Source: a virus
Reading direction: 5' to 3' (one strand)
Length of the DNA: 26,324 nt
IMG/VR virus record: IMGVR_UViG_3300037502_002008
Coordinates: 1 to 26,324 of that record
In this document: positions 1 to 5,943 of the stretch, one piece after another
Layout of the letters: every line of letters starts with the position of its first letter
How positions within the stretch are numbered: position 1 is the first letter of the stretch
Translations under genes and position numbers: made by a program
The notes under the pieces: generated by a model
The model's input: the letters and a program-made list of their open reading frames with translations, nothing else
What the model was told of the DNA's origin: nothing
The model's database searches: none

Positions 1-224
1 GAGATGTCGTTGGCCGTCTGGTGGACGGCGGTCTCGTCGAGCTCCGGGCGGGCCGCGTGCAGGGCCTCGTGGATGATCGAGTCGAGCGTGTCCTGCTCGC
101 CCTGCCACGTGCCGATGCGGATCAGCCTCCCCTCGGCCTTGCCGGGGTCGATCATGTCACCGTAGTCGCGGAGGTTGGCCGCGAAGCGGAACCGCCAGTA
201 CTTGCCGCCGAGGCGTACCCGCAT
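1..224 (-). CDS. Small HExxH putative zinc metallopeptidase-like phage protein (C terminus outside window)
   Basis: The reading frame opens at an ATG at 224 and runs off the left edge, giving 74 residues. The start is supported by an AGGAGG Shine-Dalgarno about 4 bases upstream, inside the 17-base gap after the metallophosphoesterase stop. Near residues 50-55 it reads IIHEALHA, a match to the HExxH zinc-binding motif of gluzincin or SprT-like metallopeptidases, preceded by a basic, aromatic N terminus (MRVRLGGKYWRFRF). I recall small phage and planctomycete proteins of this shape (start RVRL..., HE-x-LHA near the middle), but their substrate is not established. The third zinc ligand would lie downstream of the visible part, so activity cannot be judged. 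It is co-directional with the upstream phosphoesterase gene and probably shares its transcript. Confidence 0.7.
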   Translation of the reverse strand, partial: MRVRLGGKYWRFRFAANLRDYGDMIDPGKAEGRLIRIGTWQGEQDTLDSIIHEALHAARPELDETAVHQTANDI

Positions 225-241
225 CTGTCCTCCTCAAACGG

Positions 242-2203
242 TCAGTTTGCGTCGATGACGTCCCACGCCAGGCGAGGATATCCCCGCGTCTTGCTGCCGT
301 TCCCGGTCGGGGTCTGCTCCCATTTCACGTGCAGCCGCACCCACTTGGCGCGCAGGCTCGTCGGGCCGGGGCCCTTCTCGACGATCCATCCGCCGCTCCC
401 GTCGCCCCAGTCGGCCTTGTAGGTCCCACAGCGCACAAAGTCGCAATGGCGGTTTCGGACCTCGTAGACCCCGTTTCGGGTCTCGAGGTACTCGCGGGCG
501 ATGCCGACGATGTTGGAGTGGTGGTTGTGGCCGACCGCGATCATGTCCGCGCCCTCGACCCACGAGAACATGCGCCGGCTGTCAAGGACGCCCATGGACA
601 TCGGGGCACCGCCGCCGGAGCCGTGGTGGTAGCGCAAAGTCCACGTGAGGCGGGAGTTGTTGATCGTCACCCGGACCTTCATCCACCCGCCGTAGCCGCC
701 GGCCCCCATCTGGGAGGACGGATTCATGCTCTTGATGGCGCGCACGAGGTTGGTCGTCGGGCAGGTCTCGTGGTGCTTGAGCCAGGCGCTGTTACCCGTG
801 ATGTATGCGATCCCGTCCCGACGCACGAAGAAGTTCCCGGCGTGCGTTGTCAGGCAGTAGACGAAGCCCTCGTGCCTCGTGCGAGTGAACGATTTACGCA
901 TCACCGTCATCACCGGGCGGCGAGTGACGTTCAGGCGGTAATAGCCTTCCTCGCCACGAGGCTGCCATGACAGTGAGGCACGGAAGCCATGCGTAACGCA
1001 CGCCGCCTGAAGTTGCGACAGCATGTGATGCGTTCCGTAGATAACTCGAGCCCAAGAGTCCTCGCTCGCAGGTCGACGCGATCCGTCGCCGTCAATGTAC
1101 GACTCGAGGAAGATGGCGAACTGCTCGTCCGTGCATTCATGCACCCAGTTCGGGATTGACTTATCGTGACCACCGACAAGCTCCGCAAGCCATGGCGTGC
1201 GACCAATTCGGAACACGTGCTGCGGCAATGCGGTTTTGATGATGATGCCGTCGCACCTTCCTGGACGCACCTTCTCGTTCCATTCAATGCCAAGCCGAGT
1301 CAGGATGGCCCGGATCTCCTCAATCCCCTTCGGCTTTGACTGATAGACGTAAACCGATGATGTATCGGTACTGATATGCCCATCAGTCAGCACCCATGCC
1401 GCGAGCCGGATTTGGTCATCCGACCACTTGCACCCAAGAGCTGCGGACCTTGCCATGGCAGGCACGTGGACGACCGACATCTGCTCGGCGTCCTCGGCTA
1501 GCACATAACCAAGCTTCGCCGTCCTGCCATCTCCGAACGCTCTTTGCCACATGAAGTACGCCACGCGGTGATTTGGGGTCACGCGCATGGACATGCCACG
1601 TTGCCGCGCCTCAATCATGTCGCCGGAATACTCGTAGCGATGCACCTTGATCGGCTTCGCCCACGTGGTCGTGAGGTCATGCGGGTGCATTGATGCCACC
1701 TCGTCCTCAAGCGTTACATCGGCAATCGGAACCCATCCTCGTCGGGTCAGTACTTCGGACGAATTGTCCAGGCACTCGTGATTCCCCTGGCCGAGGAAGG
1801 CCCAGTGCTGCGCGTAGGGCTCGTAGCGCTCGGCGACCTCGTTGATGACTGCGTCGAAGTAGGCGGCCGCCGCGTGCGAGCTGCGGAGCTGCGACTTGCA
1901 CTGCCGGCGGTCGCTCGCGCCCTGCATCAGGTCGAGGCAGTCGCCCAGATCGCAGATGATCGCGCTGCGCTCAAGCGCCTGGCGCAGGTGCTTCTGCTCG
2001 AGCTCGCGGTCGCACTTGCTATTGTCAGTGTGGGCGTCGGAGCGTAAAAGTAGCCATTGCTCCCACCCGGTCGCCGTGCTCGGGTCGCAGTCAACGATAT
2101 GGACATTCCTGCCGTAGTGCGTGACCCGGAACGGGGGTGCGGCCGGCGCTTTCGCCGGCGCGGCCTTGCGCCTCGGCTGCGGCTTCTTGGTGGCCTTCGC
2201 CAT
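242..2203 (-). CDS. Calcineurin-like metallophosphoesterase precursor interrupted by an intein
   Basis: The 653-residue precursor has two host parts: residues 1-143 and 472-653, which would make a 325-residue enzyme after splicing. The metallophosphoesterase signature is readable in order: SDAH (55-58, usual DxH), GDCLD (88-92, usual GDxxD), GNHE (140-143), then after the intein YHHG and VGHNHH (usual GHxH). These residues bind the two metals and place the enzyme among phosphoesterases or nucleases; the substrate cannot be told. The start at 2203 (MAKATKK, a Lys/Ala/Pro-rich leader) is preferred over an upstream in-frame ATG at 2506, because the longer form would run antisense across the divergent promoter and the first plus-strand gene. 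The Shine-Dalgarno (AAGGG) is weak. The gene is divergent from the early operon and is followed 17 bases later by the HExxH gene. Confidence 0.88.
   Translation of the reverse strand: MAKATKKPQPRRKAAPAKAPAAPPFRVTHYGRNVHIVDCDPSTATGWEQWLLLRSDAHTDNSKCDRELEQKHLRQALERSAIICDLGDCLDLMQGASDRRQCKSQLRSSHAAAAYFDAVINEVAERYEPYAQHWAFLGQGNHECLDNSSEVLTRRGWVPIADVTLEDEVASMHPHDLTTTWAKPIKVHRYEYSGDMIEARQRGMSMRVTPNHRVAYFMWQRAFGDGRTAKLGYVLAEDAEQMSVVHVPAMARSAALGCKWSDDQIRLAAWVLTDGHISTDTSSVYVYQSKPKGIEEIRAILTRLGIEWNEKVRPGRCDGIIIKTALPQHVFRIGRTPWLAELVGGHDKSIPNWVHECTDEQFAIFLESYIDGDGSRRPASEDSWARVIYGTHHMLSQLQAACVTHGFRASLSWQPRGEEGYYRLNVTRRPVMTVMRKSFTRTRHEGFVYCLTTHAGNFFVRRDGIAYITGNSAWLKHHETCPTTNLVRAIKSMNPSSQMGAGGYGGWMKVRVTINNSRLTWTLRYHHGSGGGAPMSMGVLDSRRMFSWVEGADMIAVGHNHHSNIVGIAREYLETRNGVYEVRNRHCDFVRCGTYKADWGDGSGGWIVEKGPGPTSLRAKWVRLHVKWEQTPTGNGSKTRGYPRLAWDVIDAN
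791..1774 (-). other. Intein with LAGLIDADG homing endonuclease inside the phosphoesterase
   Basis: This in-frame 328-residue insertion sits directly after the E of the GNHE motif. It starts with Cys and block A (CLDNSSEVLTRRGWVPI), then block B with TPNH at 66-69. Two LAGLIDADG-like helices follow (LAAWVLTDG near 124-132 and FLESYIDGDG near 222-231), each keeping the catalytic acidic residue, with a block D-like KSIPNWV between them. Block F is VYCLTTHAGNFF, and block G ends in ITGN followed by Ser as the +1 extein residue. The penultimate residue is Gly rather than the usual His, a variation known in some inteins. The DNA is visibly less GC-rich than the flanks. Splicing would rebuild GNHE-SAWLK. 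Both splicing and endonuclease parts look intact. Confidence 0.92.
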
Positions 2204-2262
2204 GCCCTTGCACGGTAACAAGGCGTATTGCAGAAATCGGAAAAAAGTTTGAAGGTTGGCCC

Positions 2263-2292
2263 TTGACACGCCGATATACCCCGGAGTACCGT
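2263..2292 (+). promoter_or_regulatory. Putative sigma70-type promoter for the early operon
   Basis: A perfect -35 TTGACA (2263-2268) is followed after 18 bases by TACCGT (2287-2292), which keeps the first, second and last T/A of TATAAT. It lies in the 145-base divergent gap and fires toward the early genes. The start of transcription would fall near 2299, just before the leader hairpin. The -10 is weak, so an activator may be needed. No convincing promoter was seen for the opposite strand; the best guess is TTCAAA with AATACG 18 bases on, a poor match. Confidence 0.55.
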
Positions 2293-2304
2293 ACCGCCGT
2301 CGAT

Positions 2305-2341
2305 GCAGGGCGCGTTGCCCAGCCTCGGCAGCCAGAGAGGA
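2305..2341 (+). promoter_or_regulatory. Leader hairpin (GCGTT loop) and Shine-Dalgarno of early operon 1
   Basis: GGGC-GCGTT-GCCC (2308-2320) forms a 4-bp stem with a 5-base loop; a mismatch and two further pairs extend it outward. After 14 bases comes GAGAGGA (2335-2341), and 7 bases later the ATG at 2349. The same 13-mer, the same 14-base gap, the same GAGAGGA and the same 7-base gap recur before the gene at 5944, so this is a duplicated leader rather than a chance hairpin. Confidence 0.6.
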
Positions 2342-2348
2342 CCGACCG

Positions 2349-2606
2349 ATGAAGATCAAGGCCACGCTCGAGGACCTGCTCACCAAGCATCCGCAGGTCG
2401 CACTACGCCATGAGAACGGGGACCTGCTGCTCGCCGCCGCTCGGGAGCTCGGCGACAGCGCGAGCCTCCGCCTGCTCCACGCCCGCGAGGCGCTCGCCTC
2501 CATCAATCCCGACTCGGAGCACGAATGGAACCTCGCCGCCGACGAAGTCGTGGCCGCCGAAGCGGCCTTCGTTCAGACGCACGCCCAGACCGAGGTGGAG
2601 CTGTGA
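2349..2606 (+). CDS. Hypothetical early protein, first gene of early operon 1
   Basis: It encodes 85 residues, starting MKIKATLEDLL, with a well-placed GAGAGGA site 7 bases upstream. This start is chosen over an upstream in-frame ATG at 2256, which would precede the promoter. The protein is mostly helical and acidic, with Ala/Glu-rich stretches (LLAAARELGD, AADEVVAAEAAF) that suggest a small helical bundle. I recognise no family or motif. As first gene after the promoter it is likely expressed early. Its stop overlaps the GTG start of the next gene, so the two are probably translationally coupled. Confidence 0.75.
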   Translation: MKIKATLEDLLTKHPQVALRHENGDLLLAAARELGDSASLRLLHAREALASINPDSEHEWNLAADEVVAAEAAFVQTHAQTEVEL

Positions 2607-2863
2607 AGGCCCCCCGCGGCGAAGTCATGCTCGCACGGATGCTTGAGCTCGTCCGTATCGCGGCATTCGACCCCACCCCCCGGCGCACGCTCGCGGCGCG
2701 CTGGGATCTGACCCCGCGCAACATCAACTACCTCAAGCGCCGTGCGGAGAGCTGGTTCGACTGCTGCATCACCCACGACCCGCACCGCGGGTACGTGCTG
2801 ACGCATCCGGGCATCCTGAACGTCCACGCGCTTCGGACGAGCCGAGTCGGGGGTGCGCGATGA
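2603..2863 (+). CDS. Small putative helix-turn-helix protein
   Basis: It encodes 86 residues from a GTG start that forms a GTGA overlap with the preceding stop; GAGGTGGAG just upstream serves as ribosome site. An in-frame ATG at 2525 would lie deep in the upstream gene and gives an Arg-rich shadow-like N terminus, so it is not used. Residues about 28-50 (RRTLAARWDLTPRNINYLKRR) look like a helix-turn-helix: a helix, a turn at DLTP, and a basic recognition helix. This suggests DNA binding, perhaps regulation of the early region. The C-terminal part (HRGYVLTHPGI) may be a wing. The assignment rests on pattern only. Confidence 0.68.
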   Translation: MKAPRGEVMLARMLELVRIAAFDPTPRRTLAARWDLTPRNINYLKRRAESWFDCCITHDPHRGYVLTHPGILNVHALRTSRVGGAR

Positions 2864-3201
2864 TGCCGAACAACACCACCCCAAGCGCTCGGGCCGTAGA
2901 CCCCGGCACGAGCCACGCGGCGGCCGCGTCCATGGCAACGCCGTCCCGAGGCCAGCGGGCGGCCCTGCTCGCCGTCTACCGCAGCCACCCCGGCGGCCTG
3001 ACCGACGAGGAGGCCTGCGTCCTCGCCGTGATCCCCGGCGGATGGAAGCGGTGCAGCGAGCTCCGCGCCGCCGGCCTGATCCGCGAGACCGGGCGCACCC
3101 GCCCTGGGGCAAGCGGGCGCGAGCAGCGGGTCTGCGAGGCCGTCATCACGGACATCCCTGCTTCCTTGTTCCCCACCCCGAAGGGAGGCTTCCGATGGTG
3201 A
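2860..3201 (+). CDS. Winged-helix-like small phage protein
   Basis: It encodes 113 residues starting at an ATGATG that overlaps the previous stop; either ATG could be used. After a flexible Ser/Thr/Ala start (DPGTSHAAAASM) the body reads RGQRAALLAVYRSHPGGLTD, then WKRCSELRAAGLIRETG and a basic turn with Arg/Gly. This is the pattern of MarR-like or phage winged-helix proteins, in which a helix, a GLTDEE turn, an R-x-x-ELxxxGLI recognition helix and a wing follow in order. Together with the HTH-like neighbour it may form a small regulatory pair, but no target is visible. Its end overlaps the next gene by 7 bases. Confidence 0.72.
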   Translation: MMPNNTTPSARAVDPGTSHAAAASMATPSRGQRAALLAVYRSHPGGLTDEEACVLAVIPGGWKRCSELRAAGLIRETGRTRPGASGREQRVCEAVITDIPASLFPTPKGGFRW

Positions 3202-3581
3202 GCAACCGATGGGCCGAGCCCACCATCGACGACGTCGAGTACCGCGCCGACGCGCTTCCGTTGTTCCTTGAGCGCGTGGACGTTGCGAGCAAGATGCGCG
3301 AACTGCGCTCCCATATCCACGGGATCGCGGCCCTCGTGGTCGTCGGCACCGACCCCATGCTGCACCGGATCGACGAGGGCGACGGCACGCCGGCGGTCCT
3401 GTGGTGGCGCGCCTCGTGCGTGTTCCTCGACGCAAAGCCTGGCAGCAGCATCTACACGGGGCTGCGCCTGACTTCGTGCGCCATGCACCAGGACGGCGAC
3501 CTGCAGGACACGGTCCGCGAGGAGTTCGTCGACCGCTGCGTCAAGTTCGCCACCAAGCTCAAGGATTGCCCCCATGCATGA
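3195..3581 (+). CDS. Hypothetical early protein
   Basis: It encodes 128 residues from ATG at 3195, with GGGAGG upstream and a 7-base overlap with the previous gene. The in-frame upstream start at 2853 is rejected because it reads an Arg/Pro-rich shadow of the winged-helix gene. The protein is mixed alpha/beta, with a hydrophobic core segment (IAALVVVGTDPML), a Trp pair (LWWRASCVFLD) and a Cys/His-containing stretch (SCAMHQDGDL). No family was recognised and no catalytic motif is evident. It sits between the winged-helix-like protein and a 62-residue protein in a continuous run of overlapping genes. Confidence 0.72.
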   Translation: MVSNRWAEPTIDDVEYRADALPLFLERVDVASKMRELRSHIHGIAALVVVGTDPMLHRIDEGDGTPAVLWWRASCVFLDAKPGSSIYTGLRLTSCAMHQDGDLQDTVREEFVDRCVKFATKLKDCPHA

Positions 3582-3762
3582 CGTCAAGGACGCGGGCCGG
3601 GTCGCCATGACCCTCAAGCCCGGAGAGGCGTGCGTCCTCGTGGACGAGACTGGCCGCCGTGTGGCGGCGGTCCTGCCCAACGAGCGCCATGCGGGGAAGA
3701 TGCAGATCGTAGTCTGCGCCCCGAGGTCGGTTCGCATCATCAGAGAGAAGGCGCTGCCATGA
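3574..3762 (+). CDS. Small hypothetical protein, probably beta-rich
   Basis: It encodes 62 residues. The ATG at 3574 overlaps the end of the preceding gene by 8 bases; an alternative in-frame ATG at 3607 would give 51 residues. The sequence alternates hydrophobic and polar residues (ACVLVDETGRRVAAVLP, MQIVVCAPRSVRIIRE) as in a small beta barrel or sheet. No known motif is present. The stop is nested with the ATGA of the following gene. Confidence 0.62.
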   Translation: MHDVKDAGRVAMTLKPGEACVLVDETGRRVAAVLPNERHAGKMQIVVCAPRSVRIIREKALP

Positions 3763-4013
3763 CGAAGGACACCGTGGACGACATCGCTGGCCGTTTGCGC
3801 GAGGCGAGCAAGTGCATCAAGTACGACCTTGACCACATCCGGCTTCTGTCCGAGGCGTATGCGTGCATGACCCAGATGCAGCGCGAGCACTATGAGCGCC
3901 TGCAGGCCATGATCGCAGCAGGGCTGCAGCTCCGCCGGCTAACGACCGAGCTTGAGGCACTGCGCCGCGAGCTCGACGAGCTCCGCGCCATCGGGCCGGG
4001 GGCGACGCCATGA
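3759..4013 (+). CDS. Small coiled-coil early protein
   Basis: It encodes 84 residues from an ATGA overlap at 3759; AGAGAAGG upstream is an acceptable ribosome site. The N terminus (DTVDDIAGRLREA) has the D-I-x-x-R-L pattern shared with other small proteins of this operon. The C terminus (LRRLTTELEALRRELDELRA) is a clear heptad coiled coil. It is probably a dimerising accessory protein of unknown role and may belong to the same broad family as the proteins at 4821, 5051 and 5253. Confidence 0.7.
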   Translation: MTKDTVDDIAGRLREASKCIKYDLDHIRLLSEAYACMTQMQREHYERLQAMIAAGLQLRRLTTELEALRRELDELRAIGPGATP

Positions 4014-4201
4014 GCGAACTGTTTGCCGAGCACGCCGAACGGCATAAGCGGCTCGAGGAACTTGCTGATCGGCTGCTCTCGCAATCTTCCCTGCTCGGGC
4101 TCCACGCCTGGTACAAGTCCAGCGATGTGCTTCGCGCTGCCGCAGATGATGCGGAGGACGCGGCTCGCATCCTGCTCGGGATGGAGCCACATGAACGCTG
4201 A
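4010..4201 (+). CDS. Small hypothetical helical protein
   Basis: It encodes 63 residues from an ATGA overlap at 4010. It is strongly helical (AEHAERHKRLEELADRLLSQ, then AAADDAEDAARILLG). No family is recognised. It overlaps the next gene by 11 bases, and its ribosome site would lie within the end of the preceding gene. Confidence 0.62.
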   Translation: MSELFAEHAERHKRLEELADRLLSQSSLLGLHAWYKSSDVLRAAADDAEDAARILLGMEPHER

Positions 4202-4448
4202 CTACGCCATCTACCTCCTGCGCCGGCGGCGAGACGAACGCATCACCGCGGCCGAGCGCACGCCGCCGCGGCATCACGAGTTTGCGGAACACTGTCGCGC
4301 CGAGGCGCGGTTCTTTGACGGCGTCGCTGACTGCATCGAGCAGCTCCAGCGCGAGGCCGCCGAGGAACGAACGAGCCGTGTATTGGAGACGGCGGGGGCC
4401 GGGGGCGTTCTCCGGCCCCTGCCCGCCATACTGAAGGGGTTGCTATGA
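4191..4448 (+). CDS. Small hypothetical basic/helical protein
   Basis: It encodes 85 residues starting MNADYAIYLLRRRRDER. The start at 4191 overlaps the previous stop by 11 bases; the upstream in-frame ATG at 4023 would nearly duplicate the preceding gene and is rejected. The middle is helical (FDGVADCIEQLQREAAEERT). The last 20 residues are Gly/Leu/Pro-rich and coincide with a strong GC hairpin at 4394-4420, so this end may be shaped by RNA structure as much as by protein function. The stop overlaps the next ATG (ATGA). Confidence 0.6.
   Translation: MNADYAIYLLRRRRDERITAAERTPPRHHEFAEHCRAEARFFDGVADCIEQLQREAAEERTSRVLETAGAGGVLRPLPAILKGLL
4394..4420 (+). promoter_or_regulatory. GC hairpin with a GCGTT loop ahead of the gene at 4445
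   Basis: An 11-bp stem (two G-U pairs) closes the loop GCGTT at 4405-4409. The same 5-base loop tops the two leader hairpins at 2308 and 5903. Here it lies inside the end of a coding region and 35 bases before an ATG; spacing to the Shine-Dalgarno differs from the other two and no good promoter is seen. There is no T-run after it, so it is not a classical terminator. Confidence 0.35.
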
Positions 4449-4678
4449 CCGACTCACGAGACGAGCACGAGCCGTACAACTTCACGGAAAGCCCAGTCAT
4501 TGCCAGCATTGATCTTGGTGATCTCGTCGCGCTTCAGGACGAGATCGTCCGCCTCACCGCCGAGCGCGACGAGGCGCGGCGGGAAATCGCTCATCGCGTG
4601 TTCGTTTCGGGCGGATTGCGCCCGGCGGAGTTTGCGAAATCGCGTGGATGGGACTGCTTCAAGGAGGACAACAAGTGA
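4445..4678 (+). CDS. Small RGWDCF protein, paralogue A
   Basis: It encodes 77 residues from an ATGA overlap, with GAAGGGG as ribosome site. It has a central heptad segment (DEIVRLTAERDEARREIAHR) and ends in SRGWDCFKEDNK. The gene at 4821 has the same length and the same plan, with a matching coiled coil and an RRGWDCFGQEDGK tail, so the two are paralogues. I have seen RGWDCF-type tails in other small phage proteins but know no function. The end of the gene carries GGAGGA six bases before the next GTG, so it supplies the ribosome site of its neighbour. Confidence 0.75.
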   Translation: MTDSRDEHEPYNFTESPVIASIDLGDLVALQDEIVRLTAERDEARREIAHRVFVSGGLRPAEFAKSRGWDCFKEDNK

Positions 4679-4824
4679 AACGGTTTATTGTTGAAGATTA
4701 CCCCGATGCGGAAGCCGACCCATTCGTGCTGCTGGTGGTCGCCGCAATCAAAGCGATGAACAAGCAGCAACGGAACGAGTTGGCGCAGCACCTAGACCGC
4801 GCCGAAATGGAGGAAAACAAGTGA
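4675..4824 (+). CDS. Tiny hypothetical acidic protein
   Basis: It encodes 49 residues from a GTG at 4675 in a GTGA overlap with the preceding stop. GGAGGA lies six bases upstream. The sequence begins VKRFIVEDYPDAEADPFVLL and continues with a helix rich in Gln, Asn and Glu, ending MEENK. It sits between the two RGWDCF paralogues and is less GC-rich than most neighbours. Its tight fit between two identical junctions argues that it is a real gene. Confidence 0.65.
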   Translation: MKRFIVEDYPDAEADPFVLLVVAAIKAMNKQQRNELAQHLDRAEMEENK

Positions 4825-5054
4825 GCGATGACATTACCACGCGACTGCGCCGCGACTGTATGAGCCTGATCGCGGACGAAGCCGCCGACACGATTGAACG
4901 ACTCCGCAAGGAGCGCGACGCGGCAAGGCGACAATGCTGCACGCAAGCGGTATCACGACCTCTGGGAAACGGCACGGTTTACAACTGCGAAGATGCCGTG
5001 AAAGAAGCAACGCGGCGGGGCTGGGACTGCTTCGGACAGGAGGACGGCAAGTGA
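4821..5054 (+). CDS. Small RGWDCF protein, paralogue B
   Basis: It encodes 77 residues from a GTG in a GTGA overlap, with GGAGGA six bases upstream. The start reads MSDDITTRLRRD, the middle EAADTIERLRKERDAARRQ is coiled coil, and the C terminus is RRGWDCFGQEDGK. It matches paralogue A (4445) in length, heptad segment and tail, while its N terminus has the D-I-x-x-R-L pattern of the proteins at 5051 and 5253. Two adjacent Cys (CC) lie mid-protein. The function is unknown; a small dimeric accessory protein is the likeliest form. Confidence 0.75.
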   Translation: MSDDITTRLRRDCMSLIADEAADTIERLRKERDAARRQCCTQAVSRPLGNGTVYNCEDAVKEATRRGWDCFGQEDGK

Positions 5055-5251
5055 ACGACCCCGGCGACGAGCACAAGCACCGCGACATCCTCGAGCGCCT
5101 CGACCTGCTGTGGCCTGGGATGGGCGAGATGGCGAACGATGAGCGCCGCGAGGCCGCACGCGAGATCCGTGCCCTGCGCGACGAGGTACGCCGGCTGCGG
5201 GCGTTGCTGCCCGCCAAAATCTCGCGCATCCTCTACGAAGGTGAGGGGTGA
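5051..5251 (+). CDS. Small coiled-coil early protein
   Basis: It encodes 66 residues from a GTG in a GTGA overlap, with GGAGGA six bases upstream. An in-frame ATG at 4934 is rejected because it would overlap most of paralogue B. It reads DILERLDLLWPG and then ERREAAREIRALRDEVRRLR, a strong heptad. It is related in pattern to the proteins at 4821 and 5253 (D-I-x-E-R, then an EI-x-x-LR coil). The role is unknown. Confidence 0.7.
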   Translation: MNDPGDEHKHRDILERLDLLWPGMGEMANDERREAAREIRALRDEVRRLRALLPAKISRILYEGEG

Positions 5252-5252
5252 C

Positions 5253-5450
5253 ATGCCGCGCAGGAGGGAGCCGGATGACACCGATATCGTCGAGCGCATC
5301 GAGTCGCTCGAGTGCCCGGACCGCCTGCACCTCGACGCACGCGACGAGATCGTGCGCCAGCGCGGGGAGATGGCGTCCATGATGCGCGACCTGCGAGCCT
5401 GCACCCAAGAGCGCCTGTTCCTCCTCAACCACAAGATGCGCCGTGATTGA
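5253..5450 (+). CDS. Small coiled-coil early protein
   Basis: It encodes 65 residues from ATG at 5253, one base after the preceding stop, with GAGGGGTG as ribosome site. The N terminus is basic (MPRRREPDDTD), followed by DIVERIESLECPDRL and a helical segment (ARDEIVRQRGEMASMMRDLRA). It shows the same D-I-V-E-R start as its upstream neighbour. Its last 8 bases overlap the resolvase gene. No specific function can be given. Confidence 0.68.
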   Translation: MPRRREPDDTDIVERIESLECPDRLHLDARDEIVRQRGEMASMMRDLRACTQERLFLLNHKMRRD

Positions 5451-5865
5451 GTTCCATGTCCCTGGAGCCGCCGCCCCGCAAGGCTCCAAGCGCCCTATCA
5501 AACTCCGCAACGGCCGCGTAGTCCTGCTCGAGAGCTCGGCGCGGGTCAAGCCCTACCGGGCCGTCGTTGCCCTTGCAGCGCGCCAGGCTTGGTCGGGTGC
5601 CCCGGCTGCGGGCGAGGTCACCCTCGACGTCGCCTTTACGTTCCTGCGCCCTAAAAGCCACCTGACGCGGTCGGGCGCGGTCCGAGCGGGCGCGCCGGCG
5701 GCACCGGGTCGGCCGGACCTCGACAAGCTCCTTCGGGCCGTCGGGGACGCCCTCACCGGGATCGTGTACGCGGACGATTCGCAGGTGACTGGTTTGATCG
5801 CCACCAAGGCCTACGGGACCTCGGCCGGCACCCGGATTCGCGTCTGGGCCGCAGATATCGGTTGA
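5443..5865 (+). CDS. rusA: RusA-family Holliday junction resolvase
   Basis: It encodes 140 residues from a GTG that overlaps the previous gene by 8 bases. The diagnostic region is RPDLDKLLRAVGDAL followed by GIVYADDSQVTGLIATKAY, matching the RusA pattern PDxDNxxKxxxDAL...DDxQV. D92, D94 and D111/D112 correspond to the acidic metal-binding residues of E. coli RusA. The usual Asn after DxD is Lys here, and the usual Lys is Arg98, a conservative change. RusA dimers cut four-way DNA junctions, and phages use them in recombination and to resolve branched DNA before packaging. The length is typical. It is the last gene of early operon 1; its stop overlaps the -35 of the next promoter, and a RecT-like gene follows. 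Confidence 0.93.
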   Translation: MIEFHVPGAAAPQGSKRPIKLRNGRVVLLESSARVKPYRAVVALAARQAWSGAPAAGEVTLDVAFTFLRPKSHLTRSGAVRAGAPAAPGRPDLDKLLRAVGDALTGIVYADDSQVTGLIATKAYGTSAGTRIRVWAADIG

Positions 5866-5890
5866 CGGGAATGCTACCCGCCTGTATAGT
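5862..5890 (+). promoter_or_regulatory. Putative sigma70-type promoter for early operon 2
   Basis: TTGACG (5862-5867) and TATAGT (5885-5890) are separated by exactly 17 bases, each one mismatch from consensus. This is the best promoter in the window. The -35 overlaps the rusA stop codon. The expected start near 5897 falls at the base of the leader hairpin, so the transcript would begin with the folded structure. Confidence 0.75.
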
Positions 5891-5896
5891 CCGCAT

Positions 5897-5936
5897 GGGG
5901 TCGGGCGCGTTGCCCGGTCCCGCATTCACGAGAGGA
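5897..5936 (+). promoter_or_regulatory. Leader hairpin (GCGTT loop) and Shine-Dalgarno of early operon 2
   Basis: GGGC-GCGTT-GCCC (5903-5915) extends outward to a 10-bp stem (5897-5921) with two adjacent G-U pairs. The GAGAGGA ribosome site (5930-5936) lies 14 bases after GCCC and 7 bases before ATG 5944, exactly as in the 2305 leader. The flanking sequence differs, so the conserved parts stand out. Confidence 0.62.
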
Positions 5937-5943
5937 GACTCAT

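Noticed and set aside
2204-2506. N-terminal extension of the phosphoesterase by 101 residues
   Set aside because: It is antisense to the first early gene and its promoter, has a low-complexity Ser/Arg/Ala sequence, and a better start with a Lys-rich leader exists at 2203.
2853-3201. Arg/Pro-rich long start for the 128-residue protein at 3195
   Set aside because: The extension is an alternate-frame reading of the winged-helix gene; GGGAGG precedes ATG 3195.
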